DNA of 62,376 nucleotides from Geobacteraceae bacterium (GTDB taxonomy: Bacteria > Desulfobacterota > Desulfuromonadia > Geobacterales > Geobacteraceae): assembly GCA_009773645.1 (NCBI GenBank), contig WSYB01000033.1:1-62376 (forward strand), given 5' to 3'. The notes below the pieces were generated by a model that saw nothing but the letters and a program-made list of their open reading frames with translations, made no database searches and was not told the origin of the DNA. Both the position numbers and the translations under genes were made by a program. Positions within the stretch are counted from its first letter, which is position 1. The number at the start of each line of letters is the position of its first letter. This document shows positions 26,456 through 35,928 of this stretch, in pieces.

Positions 26456-27226
26456 ATGCCAAAGCAATACGGAATGGTCATAGACCTGCAGAGGTGCGTC
26501 GGCTGCGGAGCCTGCGCCCTGGCCTGCAAGACCGAAAACAATACCCAGGACCGCGCCAAGGGACAGACCTTCAACTGGGCCGACTTCATCTACAAGGAAG
26601 AGGGGAAGTTCCCCAACGTGAAATACACCGCCATGCCGGTGCTATGCAACCACTGCTCCGACGCCCCCTGCGTCAAGGCCTGTCCGGTGAAGCCCAAGTC
26701 GATGTTCAAGACCGCCGACGGCATTACCATGCACAACGAAGGGCGCTGCATCGGCTGTCGCCGCTGCCAGAAGGCTTGTCCCTATAGTTCCATGGACGTG
26801 GGGAAGGACAAGGCCGCCTACAGCGTCATCAGCGTCAATGACGGCGTCGCGGAGCCTCACCCCTTCTACCGCGACGGCAACGAGCTGATCAAGGGGTGCA
26901 CCGCCTCCGGCGCCGAGACGGCCAAGCAGGCAGGGGACGTCCCTCCCCATCGTCACGATTATTCCCATCATGATTACGCAAGCGTCCGCAAGAAGGGGGT
27001 CGCGGAGAAGTGCATCTTCTGCGAACATCGTGTGAAAAAGGGAGAGCTTCCCAACTGCGTGGTCGCCTGTCCGTCGAAGGCGCGCATCTTCGGCGACCTG
27101 AACGACGCATCGAGCGAGCCGGCCAAACTGCTGAAGAAGTACAAGGCGATGCGCCTCAAGGAAGAGAAGGGGACCAGCCCCAATGTGGCTTATGTCAGGA
27201 ACTTCCGGGGTGCAAAAAAGGCTTGA
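26456..27226 (+). CDS. arrB: Arsenate reductase iron-sulfur subunit ArrB
   Basis: A 256-residue four-cluster ferredoxin subunit. Cys groups are C14/17/20/24, C64/67/72/76, C98/101/104/108 and C186/189/201/205, giving four [4Fe-4S] sites. It has no signal peptide, so it should be co-exported with Tat-signalled ArrA. A His-rich loop (DVPPHRHDYSHHDY) between clusters is notable. No membrane anchor subunit (ArrC/NrfD type) follows, so the complex probably docks to a cytochrome, perhaps the triheme protein upstream. It starts 14 bp after arrA with GGGAGG upstream. Confidence 0.94.
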   Translation: MPKQYGMVIDLQRCVGCGACALACKTENNTQDRAKGQTFNWADFIYKEEGKFPNVKYTAMPVLCNHCSDAPCVKACPVKPKSMFKTADGITMHNEGRCIGCRRCQKACPYSSMDVGKDKAAYSVISVNDGVAEPHPFYRDGNELIKGCTASGAETAKQAGDVPPHRHDYSHHDYASVRKKGVAEKCIFCEHRVKKGELPNCVVACPSKARIFGDLNDASSEPAKLLKKYKAMRLKEEKGTSPNVAYVRNFRGAKKA

Positions 27227-27259
27227 ACGGCAGAGGCATAGTGTAACTGATGTCATGTC

Positions 27260-27290
27260 GGGGATGGGGGCTTTTCCCCATCCCCTTTTT
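27260..27290 (+). terminator. Terminator or attenuator between arrB and the chaperone gene
   Basis: GGGGATGGGG, the loop GCTTTT, then CCCCATCCCC and TTTTT: a perfect 10-bp stem with a T-run. It would limit read-through into the chaperone gene, setting a high reductase-to-chaperone ratio. Confidence 0.85.
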
Positions 27291-27334
27291 ACGCCCATGC
27301 GGCGAACGGCAACGCAAAGAGGTAGCGGCACATC

Positions 27335-27973
27335 ATGAGCGTCACGAATGAAATGACCCTTTATCACAATCTTGAAATCTCCTACCGGCTCCTCTCGGCT
27401 TCCCTCTACCAGCCCTCTTTTGAATGGGGCGACGCGGATATATTTGCACATCTGAAGGGGGCGCTGCAGGTGGTCGCTCCAGCGGCGGCCGCTGGAGCTG
27501 AAGCCATGGAAGGAGTGCTCCGGGCTGGCGGCGAGACCGAATTGACATTGGTCTATGCCCGACTTTTTGTCGGGCCGTTTTCTTTGGGTGCGCCTCCGTA
27601 CGGATCTTTCTATCTGGAGCCTGAAAAAAAGGTCATGGGGGAGACCACCGTGGCGGTGCAGGAGTTTTACCGCCAGGCGGGGCTCGCTCTGGACGAAGAC
27701 TTTACGGAACTCCACGATCATATGGCGGTGGAGCTGGAATTCATCTCATATCTTCTCCGGTCTGCCGTGTCGGAAGCGGCAGAGAGGGGGGAGGCGGCTT
27801 CTACCGAGTGGGTTGACAGGCGCAGGGAGTTTCTGCGACGGTTTCTCGTTGGATGGTACGGCGATTTTTGCGCCGCCATTCGCGAAGCTACGGATAACCC
27901 CTTTTACCTTGCCTATGCGGACTGTCTCGAAGCAGTGGTCGGGCGGGACCGGGAGTTACTGGGACTTAAATAA
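27335..27973 (+). CDS. arrD: TorD-family chaperone for ArrA
   Basis: A 212-residue all-helical cytoplasmic chaperone of the TorD/DmsD class that holds a Tat molybdoenzyme until its cofactor is inserted. Conserved segments are YARLFVGPFSLGAPPYGSFYLEPEKKVMG and DFTELHDHMAVELEFISYLL. Position after arrAB makes ArrA its client. It lies beyond a terminator-like hairpin, so expression may be lower than that of arrAB. Confidence 0.9.
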   Translation: MSVTNEMTLYHNLEISYRLLSASLYQPSFEWGDADIFAHLKGALQVVAPAAAAGAEAMEGVLRAGGETELTLVYARLFVGPFSLGAPPYGSFYLEPEKKVMGETTVAVQEFYRQAGLALDEDFTELHDHMAVELEFISYLLRSAVSEAAERGEAASTEWVDRRREFLRRFLVGWYGDFCAAIREATDNPFYLAYADCLEAVVGRDRELLGLK

Positions 27974-27998
27974 CACGAATTACCGGGAGTTGCCACCG

Positions 27999-28964
27999 AT
28001 GACAGTCGGTCGGATAATTGAAAAACTGGCGCCGAACACCGCTTCGGTACTCAAGCTGGACGCGTCCCGCTGTCTGAAGATGCGGCTTGGGGAGAGTGGT
28101 TGCTCCCGCTGCGCAACCATATGTCCCGTGGGCGCCATTGACCTGAGCGACGGCCTGAAGATCGGCAAGGAGCGATGCACCGGCTGCCTTACCTGCACCA
28201 CTGCCTGTCCCTCCGGGGCAATTGAGGCCCATGAAGACTTCAATAACATCCTGAGCGCCCTTGCCCGTCATTCCATGCCGGTATTCGTCGTCGGCTGTCG
28301 ATTGGCCGGTTCCCGTTCCCACAGGCAGCTTCCCTGTCTGGGAATGCTTTCGGCAGAGCATCTGGTCGGACTCTACGCAAGGGGGGGTGCCGTGGTTCAA
28401 CTGGCGGCGAATGCCTGCGACGGCTGTGCGGCGGGCGCCATGCGGGAGCGTCTGGCGATCCGGCTTCGCGAAACAGCCCGCACCACCCGCCTCCCTTTCG
28501 ACCGGCGCATCTTTTTGGTCACCAAGGCAGACGACATCCAATTTAACGAACCCGGCCTCGACCGGCGTTCCTTCTTCTCTTCACTGCGAAACCTGGCCGT
28601 GCAGGGGGTAACAACTGCGCTTGCCGCACCAGCCGGGGAAAAACGAGGTCTGTGCTACGGGGATAAGTCCCTGCCGCAACGGCGTGCCGTCCTCCTGGGG
28701 GCAATCGATTCCCTCCCACCTGAAAAAGCCCGCTCAGTACATGATGCCTTTACTTTCTCGGCGTCATTCAACGACTCCTGTGACGGTTGCCTCGGTTGCG
28801 TCAGGGCCTGTCCGACGGCGGCCATCTCCGAAACGGGCGATTCCACTCCTTCCTTCGATTCATCACGATGCACCGGCTGTAGACTTTGCACGGAGTTCTG
28901 TCTGTCGGGAGCCGTCGATATTGTGCCTTGTTCGGCTGCCGCACCATCATCAGCCGGCACCTGA
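27999..28964 (+). CDS. Polyferredoxin with two pairs of [4Fe-4S] motifs
   Basis: A 321-residue cytoplasmic iron-sulfur protein. One cluster pair is near the N-terminus (CSRCATICPVGAID and CTGCLTCTTACPSGAIE) and one near the C-terminus (CDGCLGCVRACPTAAIS and CTGCRLCTEFC). The 160-residue middle has extra Cys (VVGCRLAG, QLPCLGML, ACDGCAAGAM), as in CoB-CoM reductase or hydrogenase-associated proteins. I chose ATG 27999 (MTVGRIIEKL) after a GGGAG site; the longer open frame overlaps the chaperone gene. It is the last gene of the arr operon; possible roles are maturation or electron supply. It has no signal peptide. Confidence 0.85.
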   Translation: MTVGRIIEKLAPNTASVLKLDASRCLKMRLGESGCSRCATICPVGAIDLSDGLKIGKERCTGCLTCTTACPSGAIEAHEDFNNILSALARHSMPVFVVGCRLAGSRSHRQLPCLGMLSAEHLVGLYARGGAVVQLAANACDGCAAGAMRERLAIRLRETARTTRLPFDRRIFLVTKADDIQFNEPGLDRRSFFSSLRNLAVQGVTTALAAPAGEKRGLCYGDKSLPQRRAVLLGAIDSLPPEKARSVHDAFTFSASFNDSCDGCLGCVRACPTAAISETGDSTPSFDSSRCTGCRLCTEFCLSGAVDIVPCSAAAPSSAGT

Positions 28965-29004
28965 CGTCGCTCTTGCGCCAACATCGGCGGCGCGTCATCA
29001 TCTT

Positions 29005-31197
29005 TCAGACAGCAATGTACGACGATTCACCAGACACATTATCCTGCGGGTCTGCGGCCGTCACGGTAATACTTCCGACCCTGAAGGCATCCATTTCCTT
29101 CTGGAGAATTCCTGTCTGGTCTGAAAGGAAGTTAACTGCCGTATCGAGGATCTTGGTTGCGTCGAGATTCTTTCCGGTCGATTTCTCTATTTTATTGACT
29201 GCCTGAACAATTCTGTTACTGGACTCGGACTGAATAGCGCACGCTGACTTGATGTTGTTGATCATCCAGGTAATGTTTTCCGTGGACCTGGCGATTGTGC
29301 CGCTCACTTTTGCCTGTTCTCTGGTGGATATGCAGACCTGACCGGCAAATCCCGACATTCGCTCGACTGTGACTGCAATAAAATCACTGGCTTTTGCCTG
29401 CTCTTTCGTCGCACTTCCGATCTGCCGGACCATCAAGGAAACCTTTTCCATAGCCTCGTTGATCATTCTGCTCCCCCCAGACTGCTCCACAGCGGCGCGG
29501 GCAATTGTGTCCATCCTGTCGGTCGAGCTCTTCACCCCGGCAACAATCTTTTCAAGCGCCTCTCCCGATTTTCTGGAAAGGAGGGATCCTTCCTCAATGC
29601 TCTTCTCCGCGGAGTCTATCGCCTGCACAGCCCTTTCGGTCTCCTGCTGGACCCCTTTGATCAATTGCGTGATCTCTCCTGTAGAGCTCTTGGTTCTTTC
29701 GGCAAGCTCTTTGATTTCGTCGGCAACGACCGCAAACCCTTTGCCGTGTTCTCCGGCCTGGGCGGCAATAATGGCGGCATTGAGGGCCAGCAGGTTTGTC
29801 TGTCCGGTCAAATCGTCTATGACTTTGATAATGGCGCCGATGTTTTCGGCTTTTTCGGACAGGGCGGTGATTACGTCAGCGGTAATCAAGGAAGAACTAC
29901 GAATTTCATCCATCCCGGCGATGGTGGCTTCCACTGAGTCTTTGCCTGTCTCGGCATCCTTCAGGACTTCTTTGGCGATTGCCGCTGTTTCCCGTGAGTT
30001 TCTTTCGATCTCCTTGATGGAGGAGTCCATCTGGGAAACAGAGGACGCAGTGGTGGTGGAAGTGTCCATGAGAGCCGAGGCGCTATCGCTGATCTGCTTT
30101 ATTGCCGACGCTATCTCGGCAATGGAAGAGCTGACCTCTTCTACGGATTCAACCAGGGATTCCATATTGACAGCTACTTCTTCCACGCTTGCAGCCATTT
30201 CCAGTATGGAAGAAGATGTTTCCGAAGCTGAAACGGAAAGACTGTCAACTCCTTGCGCCACTTCCGCCACTGACGTATTGATAGCCTGTACGGCCAGTGC
30301 GGTTTCTTTAATATCTGCTGCCTGGAAATCGGCAGTCTCCATTACAGTCTTCGATGCCTGAAAGATGTTCCCGGATACCCCGGCAAGGTCCCGCGCCGAG
30401 GCATTGATCCTGTTTACCATGTTGCCCAGGCTTCCCACCATTTTATTGAGGGAGGCGGAGAGTTCGCCGATCTCATCACTGGAATTTACCTCAATGGTCT
30501 CGGAAAGGTTTCCTTCCGCCACCGATTGAGCGAATATGACCCCTTGCCGCAGTGGTTTGGTGACCGATCTTGCCACCACAGTTATGGTGAAGAGGACGAT
30601 GAGGAAAAGTGCCGCACTGATGCCGCCCGCCAGAATAATCTTTTGTCGGATGACCGCTCCCGTTACGGTTTCACGTTCTTCAATTTCAAGCCGCAGGGTG
30701 TCGACGGTATTTCCAACCTGTTCGATGAAGCGGTCGTAGCGCATCTTCTGGATGGTCTTTGTCAGCTCACGGGCCTTTTCGCGATTTGCCCGGCGTGCCG
30801 CGGGTATCTGCTCGTTTTCCATGGTGTCGGCAAATTCCTGCCAGGTCGCTTGGGCATCCTGGACCGCTACCTTCTTTTCTTCCGAGTCCATCTTCATTGT
30901 GATGGCGGCGAATTTTTCGTTGATGTCGGATGTGAGTTGCTGAAGATTGCCGAGGATCTGCTGCTGCTCATCGCTGCTGGTTTCAGCGATCAGGTTGATC
31001 AGTTCGGCCCTGACCTGGTTCAGGTCGGACTTCAGGAGGGCGATCTGTTCGATTGAGTCTTTGGAATTTTTGATGTTCGAATAAATTTTGCTGCCGATTT
31101 TTACCTCGTTGATGGTGTAGTACCCCATGCCAAGCGAGATAAGAAAGCCGAGAAAGACCACCAAAATGAGGGAGAGCATCTTGGTGGTGATTTTCAT
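29005..31197 (-). CDS. Methyl-accepting chemotaxis protein 1
   Basis: A receptor of about 730 residues: N-terminal helix ([21 protein letters not shown]), a helical periplasmic sensor of about 150 residues, second helix ([22 protein letters not shown]), HAMP, and a long cytoplasmic signalling hairpin. The tip reads [31 protein letters not shown], a class differing from the AIEAARAG tip of receptor 2. The start at 31197 (MKITTKML) has only a weak ribosome site; the longer frame to 31278 runs through the upstream terminator. It follows the PstS-like gene on the same strand, and that pairing suggests the binding protein is its ligand carrier. Confidence 0.88.
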   Translation of the reverse strand: MKITTKMLSLILVVFLGFLISLGMGYYTINEVKIGSKIYSNIKNSKDSIEQIALLKSDLNQVRAELINLIAETSSDEQQQILGNLQQLTSDINEKFAAITMKMDSEEKKVAVQDAQATWQEFADTMENEQIPAARRANREKARELTKTIQKMRYDRFIEQVGNTVDTLRLEIEERETVTGAVIRQKIILAGGISAALFLIVLFTITVVARSVTKPLRQGVIFAQSVAEGNLSETIEVNSSDEIGELSASLNKMVGSLGNMVNRINASARDLAGVSGNIFQASKTVMETADFQAADIKETALAVQAINTSVAEVAQGVDSLSVSASETSSSILEMAASVEEVAVNMESLVESVEEVSSSIAEIASAIKQISDSASALMDTSTTTASSVSQMDSSIKEIERNSRETAAIAKEVLKDAETGKDSVEATIAGMDEIRSSSLITADVITALSEKAENIGAIIKVIDDLTGQTNLLALNAAIIAAQAGEHGKGFAVVADEIKELAERTKSSTGEITQLIKGVQQETERAVQAIDSAEKSIEEGSLLSRKSGEALEKIVAGVKSSTDRMDTIARAAVEQSGGSRMINEAMEKVSLMVRQIGSATKEQAKASDFIAVTVERMSGFAGQVCISTREQAKVSGTIARSTENITWMINNIKSACAIQSESSNRIVQAVNKIEKSTGKNLDATKILDTAVNFLSDQTGILQKEMDAFRVGSITVTAADPQDNVSGESSYIAV

Positions 31198-31260
31198 CCG
31201 ACCAGCAAAATTCAAGCTATGTTTGAGTCTCAAGGGGAGCACTCCTACGGAAAAGGTTAA

Positions 31261-31285
31261 GCACCGCATGGCGGCCATGCGGTGC
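31261..31285 (-). terminator. Hairpin terminator after PstS-like gene 1
   Basis: GCACCGCATGG, CGG loop, CCATGCGGTGC: a perfect 11-bp stem in the gap between the binding-protein stop (31302) and the chemoreceptor start, with TTAACCTTTT after it on the minus strand. Confidence 0.6.
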
Positions 31286-31301
31286 TGATGGGGCGGGAAA
31301 T

Positions 31302-32126
31302 CTAATTTCCCTTACGCACCGGTACGAAATTCCTGGATACGATGGCCTGCCCTTCGGCTGAAATAATGAAGCTGATAAACTCCTTTACTTCTCCTTTCGG
31401 CACCCCTTTGGTCACCAGGTTCAGCGGCCTGGAGATCAGGTATGCGCCGGAGCGGGTGTTTTTGTCGTCGGGACTGACGCCGTTCACGGAAATAGACTTT
31501 ACTTTCCCCCTGATGTCGGCCGGAAGGGTAGCGTAGAGGCCGAGGCTGACGGTACAGACGGCATTTTCATCCTTTGCGACCTCAACGATCTGTTCGCGGG
31601 GGAGGTCGATCTGCTTGAACTTGGCGTGCGGGGCACCGTCGAGGACATGTTCCTGGAACATCTCGATCGTGGCCCGTTTCCCATCCAGAATTTCGGTGTT
31701 AGGTACGATAGGGGCGTTCTTTCCCCCCACTTCCTGCCAGTTCCTGATCTTTCCGGTGAAAATTCCCTTGAGCTGCTCCTTGGTCAGATTCTTGATCGGA
31801 TTGTTTTTATGAATGAAGACCGCCACGGCATCATAACCAATGGTCGTCGAGGAGAGCTTTTCCTTCTTCTCCTCAGGTTTGAGCGGCCTGGAGGCCCCCG
31901 CCAGAACTACCTTGCCTTCGATCAGGGCTTTTACCCCCTTACCGGAACCGGGAATGTCCACGGAAGCGAACTTTTTCCCGCTTTTCTTTTCGAAAGCCTC
32001 CACCGCCCCAGCCTTCAAAACGCCGGTGCCGATGGTTGACGAGCCACTGTAGGTGATTTCTGCCAGTGCGGTGTGGGGAAGGACAATGAGGACAGCAAAC
32101 AGCGTGAAGAACAGATTTTTAAACAT
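31302..32126 (-). CDS. PstS-like periplasmic binding protein 1
   Basis: A 274-residue exported protein starting at [22 protein letters not shown] behind CAGGAGGCAATC; a longer frame to 32225 adds no conserved sequence. It has the phosphate-binding-protein pattern: [44 protein letters not shown] and [21 protein letters not shown]. No PstC, PstA or PstB gene is nearby, so it is unlikely to serve an adjacent importer. It lies upstream of receptor 1 and divergent from PstS-like gene 2. The ligand may be phosphate, arsenate or another oxyanion. Confidence 0.88.
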   Translation of the reverse strand: MFKNLFFTLFAVLIVLPHTALAEITYSGSSTIGTGVLKAGAVEAFEKKSGKKFASVDIPGSGKGVKALIEGKVVLAGASRPLKPEEKKEKLSSTTIGYDAVAVFIHKNNPIKNLTKEQLKGIFTGKIRNWQEVGGKNAPIVPNTEILDGKRATIEMFQEHVLDGAPHAKFKQIDLPREQIVEVAKDENAVCTVSLGLYATLPADIRGKVKSISVNGVSPDDKNTRSGAYLISRPLNLVTKGVPKGEVKEFISFIISAEGQAIVSRNFVPVRKGN

Positions 32127-32471
32127 TGATTGCCTCCTGTTGCAGAAAATATCGCAGAGATTGATACGGCTGGCCGGGAAGATGATAAAAACTGAGACCG
32201 CCACCTGCGGCGCTTCAAGTGACATGGAGAAAACGCCCGCTGAAACGAATCACTTTCCGGTAAGTTATACAGCTTCAGCTCAGTCATTGGCAAGGGAAAA
32301 AGGGGAGTCATGCAGCCCGTTTTTTTTGTCTGCAATCTCAGGGTTTGAAGGTGCGGGCGATCACCCTCAAATCCCGGCAATTCAATGCGAACGAATTAAT
32401 GTTATCGTGCTAAAGATTTCCCGGAGAACGCCGAAAAATGACTTATAGATAATACATTTGAGGAGGATAAA
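32127..32471. other. 345-bp regulatory gap between divergent binding-protein genes
   Basis: No coding sequence is visible. It contains the sigma-28 promoter (32411-32437) for the plus-strand genes. No matching sigma-28 site was found for the minus-strand gene, and no convincing sigma-70 site either. A run of T residues near 32312 follows a GC-rich stretch without a good hairpin. Confidence 0.6.
32411..32437 (+). promoter_or_regulatory. Sigma-28 (FliA) promoter for PstS-like gene 2
   Basis: TAAAGATT (32411-32418), an exact 11-bp spacer, then GCCGAAAA (32430-32437), one mismatch in each half from TAAAGTTT-N11-GCCGATAA. The predicted transcript starts near 32444, 28 bp before ATG 32472. Sigma-28 drives late flagellar and chemotaxis genes. 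Confidence 0.75.
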
Positions 32472-33275
32472 ATGAGCAAAAAGGGACTGACTTCATCCGT
32501 TATGCAGCGGAAAACGACCTTGTTTGCGGCAGCTTTGCTGCTGTTGGGAGCCGCCCAGGTCGCCCAGGCCGAAACCGTGAAACTCCACGGTTCCACAACC
32601 GTCCAGAAGAGGATCATGGAGCCGGGCAAGGAGGCACTGAAAAAAGCGGCCGGCATTGACCTGGTGCTGGTGGGCAACGGCACCGGCAATGGTCTGGAAG
32701 ATCTGGTAAGCGGGAAGTGCGACGCTTCCATGGCTTCGGAAGAGCTGGCCGACGCAGTCGCCAGCATGAAGGACGCCAGCGGCAAGGAGGCGGCTGCCGA
32801 TCTTGTGCCCCACGTCATTACGACGGATGTCATCAAGGTTATCGTCCATCCGTCCAACACCGTGACCAAATTATCCAAGGAGCAACTGAAAGGGCTGCAC
32901 AACGGTTCCATTGCAAACTGGAAAGAAGTGGGCGGTCCCGACCAGGGGGTAATCGTCATCACGTCGCATCTTGGTTCGGCGACGAGAAAGGTTTTCCAGA
33001 AAACGGTCATGGACGGCGCCAAGTACGTTGACGGTGCCATCGAAGTGGAAACGACCCGCAAGGAAATCGACAATGTTTCCCAGTTCCCGGAAGCGATCGG
33101 CGCAGTCAGCATGGGTTTCATCAACCTCCCCGGCAACAGGGAGAAGGTGAAAATTGTCGAAACGCAGGAAATAAGCCGCCCGCTCATGCTGATCACAAAG
33201 GGTGAGGCATCCCCGGGGGTGAAAAAGGTCGTCGACTTTTTCAAGGGTGAAGGGAAAAAGCACATAAAGGATTAG
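32472..33275 (+). CDS. PstS-like periplasmic binding protein 2
   Basis: A 267-residue exported protein with a signal peptide ending AAQVAQA (cleavage about residue 33). Binding-lobe motifs are KLHGSTTVQKRIMEPG, VGNGTGNGLEDLVSGKCDASMASEEL and SKEQLKGLHNGSIANWKEVGG. It is diverged from gene 1. The start follows GAGGAGGATAAA and the gene lies 28 bp from a predicted sigma-28 start site, so expression is probably tied to motility. Receptor 2 follows 85 bp downstream. It may present a bound oxyanion to that receptor. Confidence 0.88.
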   Translation: MSKKGLTSSVMQRKTTLFAAALLLLGAAQVAQAETVKLHGSTTVQKRIMEPGKEALKKAAGIDLVLVGNGTGNGLEDLVSGKCDASMASEELADAVASMKDASGKEAAADLVPHVITTDVIKVIVHPSNTVTKLSKEQLKGLHNGSIANWKEVGGPDQGVIVITSHLGSATRKVFQKTVMDGAKYVDGAIEVETTRKEIDNVSQFPEAIGAVSMGFINLPGNREKVKIVETQEISRPLMLITKGEASPGVKKVVDFFKGEGKKHIKD

Positions 33276-33292
33276 CCGAGGATGCAGATAGT

Positions 33293-33324
33293 GAAGGGAG
33301 GACGGTTGTTGCCGTGCTCCCTTC
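33293..33324 (+). terminator. Hairpin between binding protein 2 and receptor 2
   Basis: GAAGGGAGGACGG and CCGTGCTCCCTTC pair over 13 bp with one mismatch around TTGTTG. The following tract is only weakly T-rich, so partial attenuation is more likely than full termination. Confidence 0.5.
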
Positions 33325-33360
33325 GCCTCTGTTTGTCAAAACATAAAAGCGAGAGAACGT

Positions 33361-35928
33361 ATGACCATCAAGACAAAGCTTTTTGCAAACATGATGCTGA
33401 CCATCATCGGTATCCTGGTCATCGGCGGCTTCAGCCTCGCAGGGATGAAATTCGTGCAAAGCAAGCTCTCGGTCCTCACTGAACAGTCAACCCCCTACCA
33501 GTTGAAAACGATAGAGCTTCAGCGGGCTTTGCAGGAACATACCTCGAACCTGATCAAGCTCGCCACGTCAACCTCGATGGCTGATTTCAATGCCACCAGG
33601 AGCGACGCCGAGAAAACTCTCGCCGACGTAAAAACCGCGTCGGGTGAACTCGCCGGCTTTAAGTCGTCCGGGGAAGGCAATAACAACTCCTCAGTCCAGG
33701 AACTGGAAGGGATCACCACGGAGCTGTTCAAGACTACCCAGGAGCGGCTGCAGGCCGAGGCAGCCGGCAAAGCGGCCGATGCCCTGACGAAAAAGAAGCT
33801 GCAGGACATTGCCGGACGGCTGCGGGAGATGGATGGCGCCATGAAGACCGTTCAAAAAAGCTCCATGCACCAGCTTTCGTCCTCCAACGACAGCGTCAAG
33901 ACCATCACCCAGAAGGTGAAAAACACCCAGGCGGCGACCAGTACCCTCAATGACGTAAAAATTGCCATCCTGGAAATTTCCGCCGCCGACACCAAAACGG
34001 CGCTCACCGTCGCAAAAAGCCATTTTACGGTTGCTGCACGGCTTGTCACGCAAAGCAATCTCGTAAAGGCCGACAAGTCCGGCACCGTTGCGAAAGAACT
34101 GACCGAGGGCGTTGAAGAGATCACCAAGCGGGTAACTGCTCCACAGGGGCTGCTGGAACTTAAAACATCTTTGTTGATAACCCCTGACGAAGAGACTAAG
34201 AAGAAATTTACCCAGGCGGTCGCCCAGGTCAATCAAAAGCTGGCGCAACTGACGGTTATCATGGGGGACACGGTCGAAAAGGCGGCCGAAGATTTTGCCT
34301 CGGAGGATAAAAAATTCGACAGTTCGCTGAAGGGGGCAAACTCGGCCGGCGACATCATGGCGTCAACCAGTGAACTGATTGCCCTTGGTTCGGACGTCAG
34401 CAGGCTGATAAACGAGCTTTTCAGCGCCGCGACCGTCCAGCAGCTGGACGTCATCAAGGGACAGCTCATCCTCAAATTCGAGAGTGCCGCTGCCGTGCAG
34501 AGAAGGGTTGCAGCGTACAAGTCGGCCTCCGGTAAAGCGGGTCAGGTCGGGAAGTTCAACAGCGTGGCCGGGTCCCTGAACGATATCAGGGGCCTCCTGC
34601 TGGTGAAGGACGGGGCTGCAGAGAAGCTTGCCCATATCATCAGGGTCAAGGCACAGGCGCAGGCACTCAACGACAAACTGAAAGATCTGGTTGCCAAGCA
34701 GCGTGAGGAAGGGAAGAAGGGAGTGACCTCGGCCCAGGCGGAACAGGAAAAGGCCGTAAAATCGGTCAATCGGGTTTTCAGAACCAACATAACGTCGGTA
34801 GCTATCATTGCCCTCGTCGTGCTGGTTTTGGGCGTCGTGTTCAGCTTCGGACTGGTCAAATCCATTACCAGCCCCATCAAGGAATTAATCGATATCTCCG
34901 AGAAGTTCGGCAACGGCGATTTTACCAGCAGCCTTGACGAAAAGCGCAAGGACGAGTTTGGCGCGCTGGCCGTTCATTTCAACCAGGCAACCGCCAAACT
35001 GAAGGATATAACATCCCAGATTCGGGAGGCCATCGGCAACCTTGCCCAGAATTCCAACACCCTCACGGCGACCGCCGAGGAGCTGAGTGTGGGGGCGCGG
35101 CAACAGGCGACCCAGACCGACCAGTCCGCCTCGGCCATGACGGAAATGACCCAGACAATCCAGGATGTGGCCCATAACGCCCATGAGGCGGCAGCTGAAA
35201 CGAAAAATGCCCTTGATTTGGCGGCAAACGGGCAGAAAATCGTCAGCGAGACGGTTCAGGGCATGGAGGAAATTGCCGCGGCTGTCCGGGAAACAGCGGA
35301 AACCATCAGGCTCCTCGGCGAAAACTCGGCAAAGATCGGCTCGGTGGTTGATGTCATCAACGAAATCGCCGACCAGACCAATCTCCTCGCCCTTAACGCT
35401 GCAATTGAGGCGGCCCGTGCCGGTGATGCCGGTATGGGGTTTGCCGTGGTCGCCGATGAAGTCCGCAAGCTGGCGGAAAAGACAGGCGAGTCAACCAAGG
35501 AAATTGCCGAAATGGTGGCGCAGATTCAGGCAAACACACAGAGATCGGTCAAGGCGATGGAAAAGGGAACCGTCAAGGTTGTAGAGGGGACGCAGCGTGC
35601 GAATGAGGCCAACCGCTCCCTCGAATCGATCGTCCAGGCATCTACCAGAGGTGTCGACATGGTGCAGACCATTGCCACTGCGGCGGAAGAGCAGTCGGCA
35701 GTGGCTGCCGGAGTTTCCACGAGCATGGAACAAATAGCCGCAATTACCCGTGCAGCGGAATCGTCCACCAGCGGGATAACCCATGCCGCCGAGGAGCTCA
35801 ACCTACTCGCTGACGGCCTTAACCGCATGGCGGAATGGTTCAAGATGGAAAGCACCTCGCAGAATGTCCTGAAATTGCCCCCCCAGGTTGAGCGTATTGC
35901 CGCGACCCGCACCGTGAAGCGAATATAG
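33361..35928 (+). CDS. Methyl-accepting chemotaxis protein 2, large periplasmic domain
   Basis: An 855-residue receptor. The first membrane helix is at about 8-30 ([21 protein letters not shown]) and the second at about 477-500 ([20 protein letters not shown]), leaving a very long helical periplasmic region of about 440 residues. HAMP follows ([21 protein letters not shown]), then the signalling hairpin with tip [36 protein letters not shown]. There is no C-terminal CheR-tethering pentapeptide. The periplasmic size allows docking of a binding protein such as the PstS-like product just upstream. The ribosome site before ATG 33361 is modest. Confidence 0.92.
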   Translation: MTIKTKLFANMMLTIIGILVIGGFSLAGMKFVQSKLSVLTEQSTPYQLKTIELQRALQEHTSNLIKLATSTSMADFNATRSDAEKTLADVKTASGELAGFKSSGEGNNNSSVQELEGITTELFKTTQERLQAEAAGKAADALTKKKLQDIAGRLREMDGAMKTVQKSSMHQLSSSNDSVKTITQKVKNTQAATSTLNDVKIAILEISAADTKTALTVAKSHFTVAARLVTQSNLVKADKSGTVAKELTEGVEEITKRVTAPQGLLELKTSLLITPDEETKKKFTQAVAQVNQKLAQLTVIMGDTVEKAAEDFASEDKKFDSSLKGANSAGDIMASTSELIALGSDVSRLINELFSAATVQQLDVIKGQLILKFESAAAVQRRVAAYKSASGKAGQVGKFNSVAGSLNDIRGLLLVKDGAAEKLAHIIRVKAQAQALNDKLKDLVAKQREEGKKGVTSAQAEQEKAVKSVNRVFRTNITSVAIIALVVLVLGVVFSFGLVKSITSPIKELIDISEKFGNGDFTSSLDEKRKDEFGALAVHFNQATAKLKDITSQIREAIGNLAQNSNTLTATAEELSVGARQQATQTDQSASAMTEMTQTIQDVAHNAHEAAAETKNALDLAANGQKIVSETVQGMEEIAAAVRETAETIRLLGENSAKIGSVVDVINEIADQTNLLALNAAIEAARAGDAGMGFAVVADEVRKLAEKTGESTKEIAEMVAQIQANTQRSVKAMEKGTVKVVEGTQRANEANRSLESIVQASTRGVDMVQTIATAAEEQSAVAAGVSTSMEQIAAITRAAESSTSGITHAAEELNLLADGLNRMAEWFKMESTSQNVLKLPPQVERIAATRTVKRI

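Noticed and set aside
27555-27998. A longer N-terminus for the polyferredoxin, reading through the chaperone gene in another frame.
   Set aside because: The chaperone frame is clearly the coding one here, and ATG 27999 has a ribosome site.
35526-35928. The metallopeptidase tail as a real antisense coding overlap with chemoreceptor 2.
   Set aside because: The frame crosses a dispersed repeat and the receptor's terminator before this point and has no conserved features; it is kept only as a continuation of the open frame.
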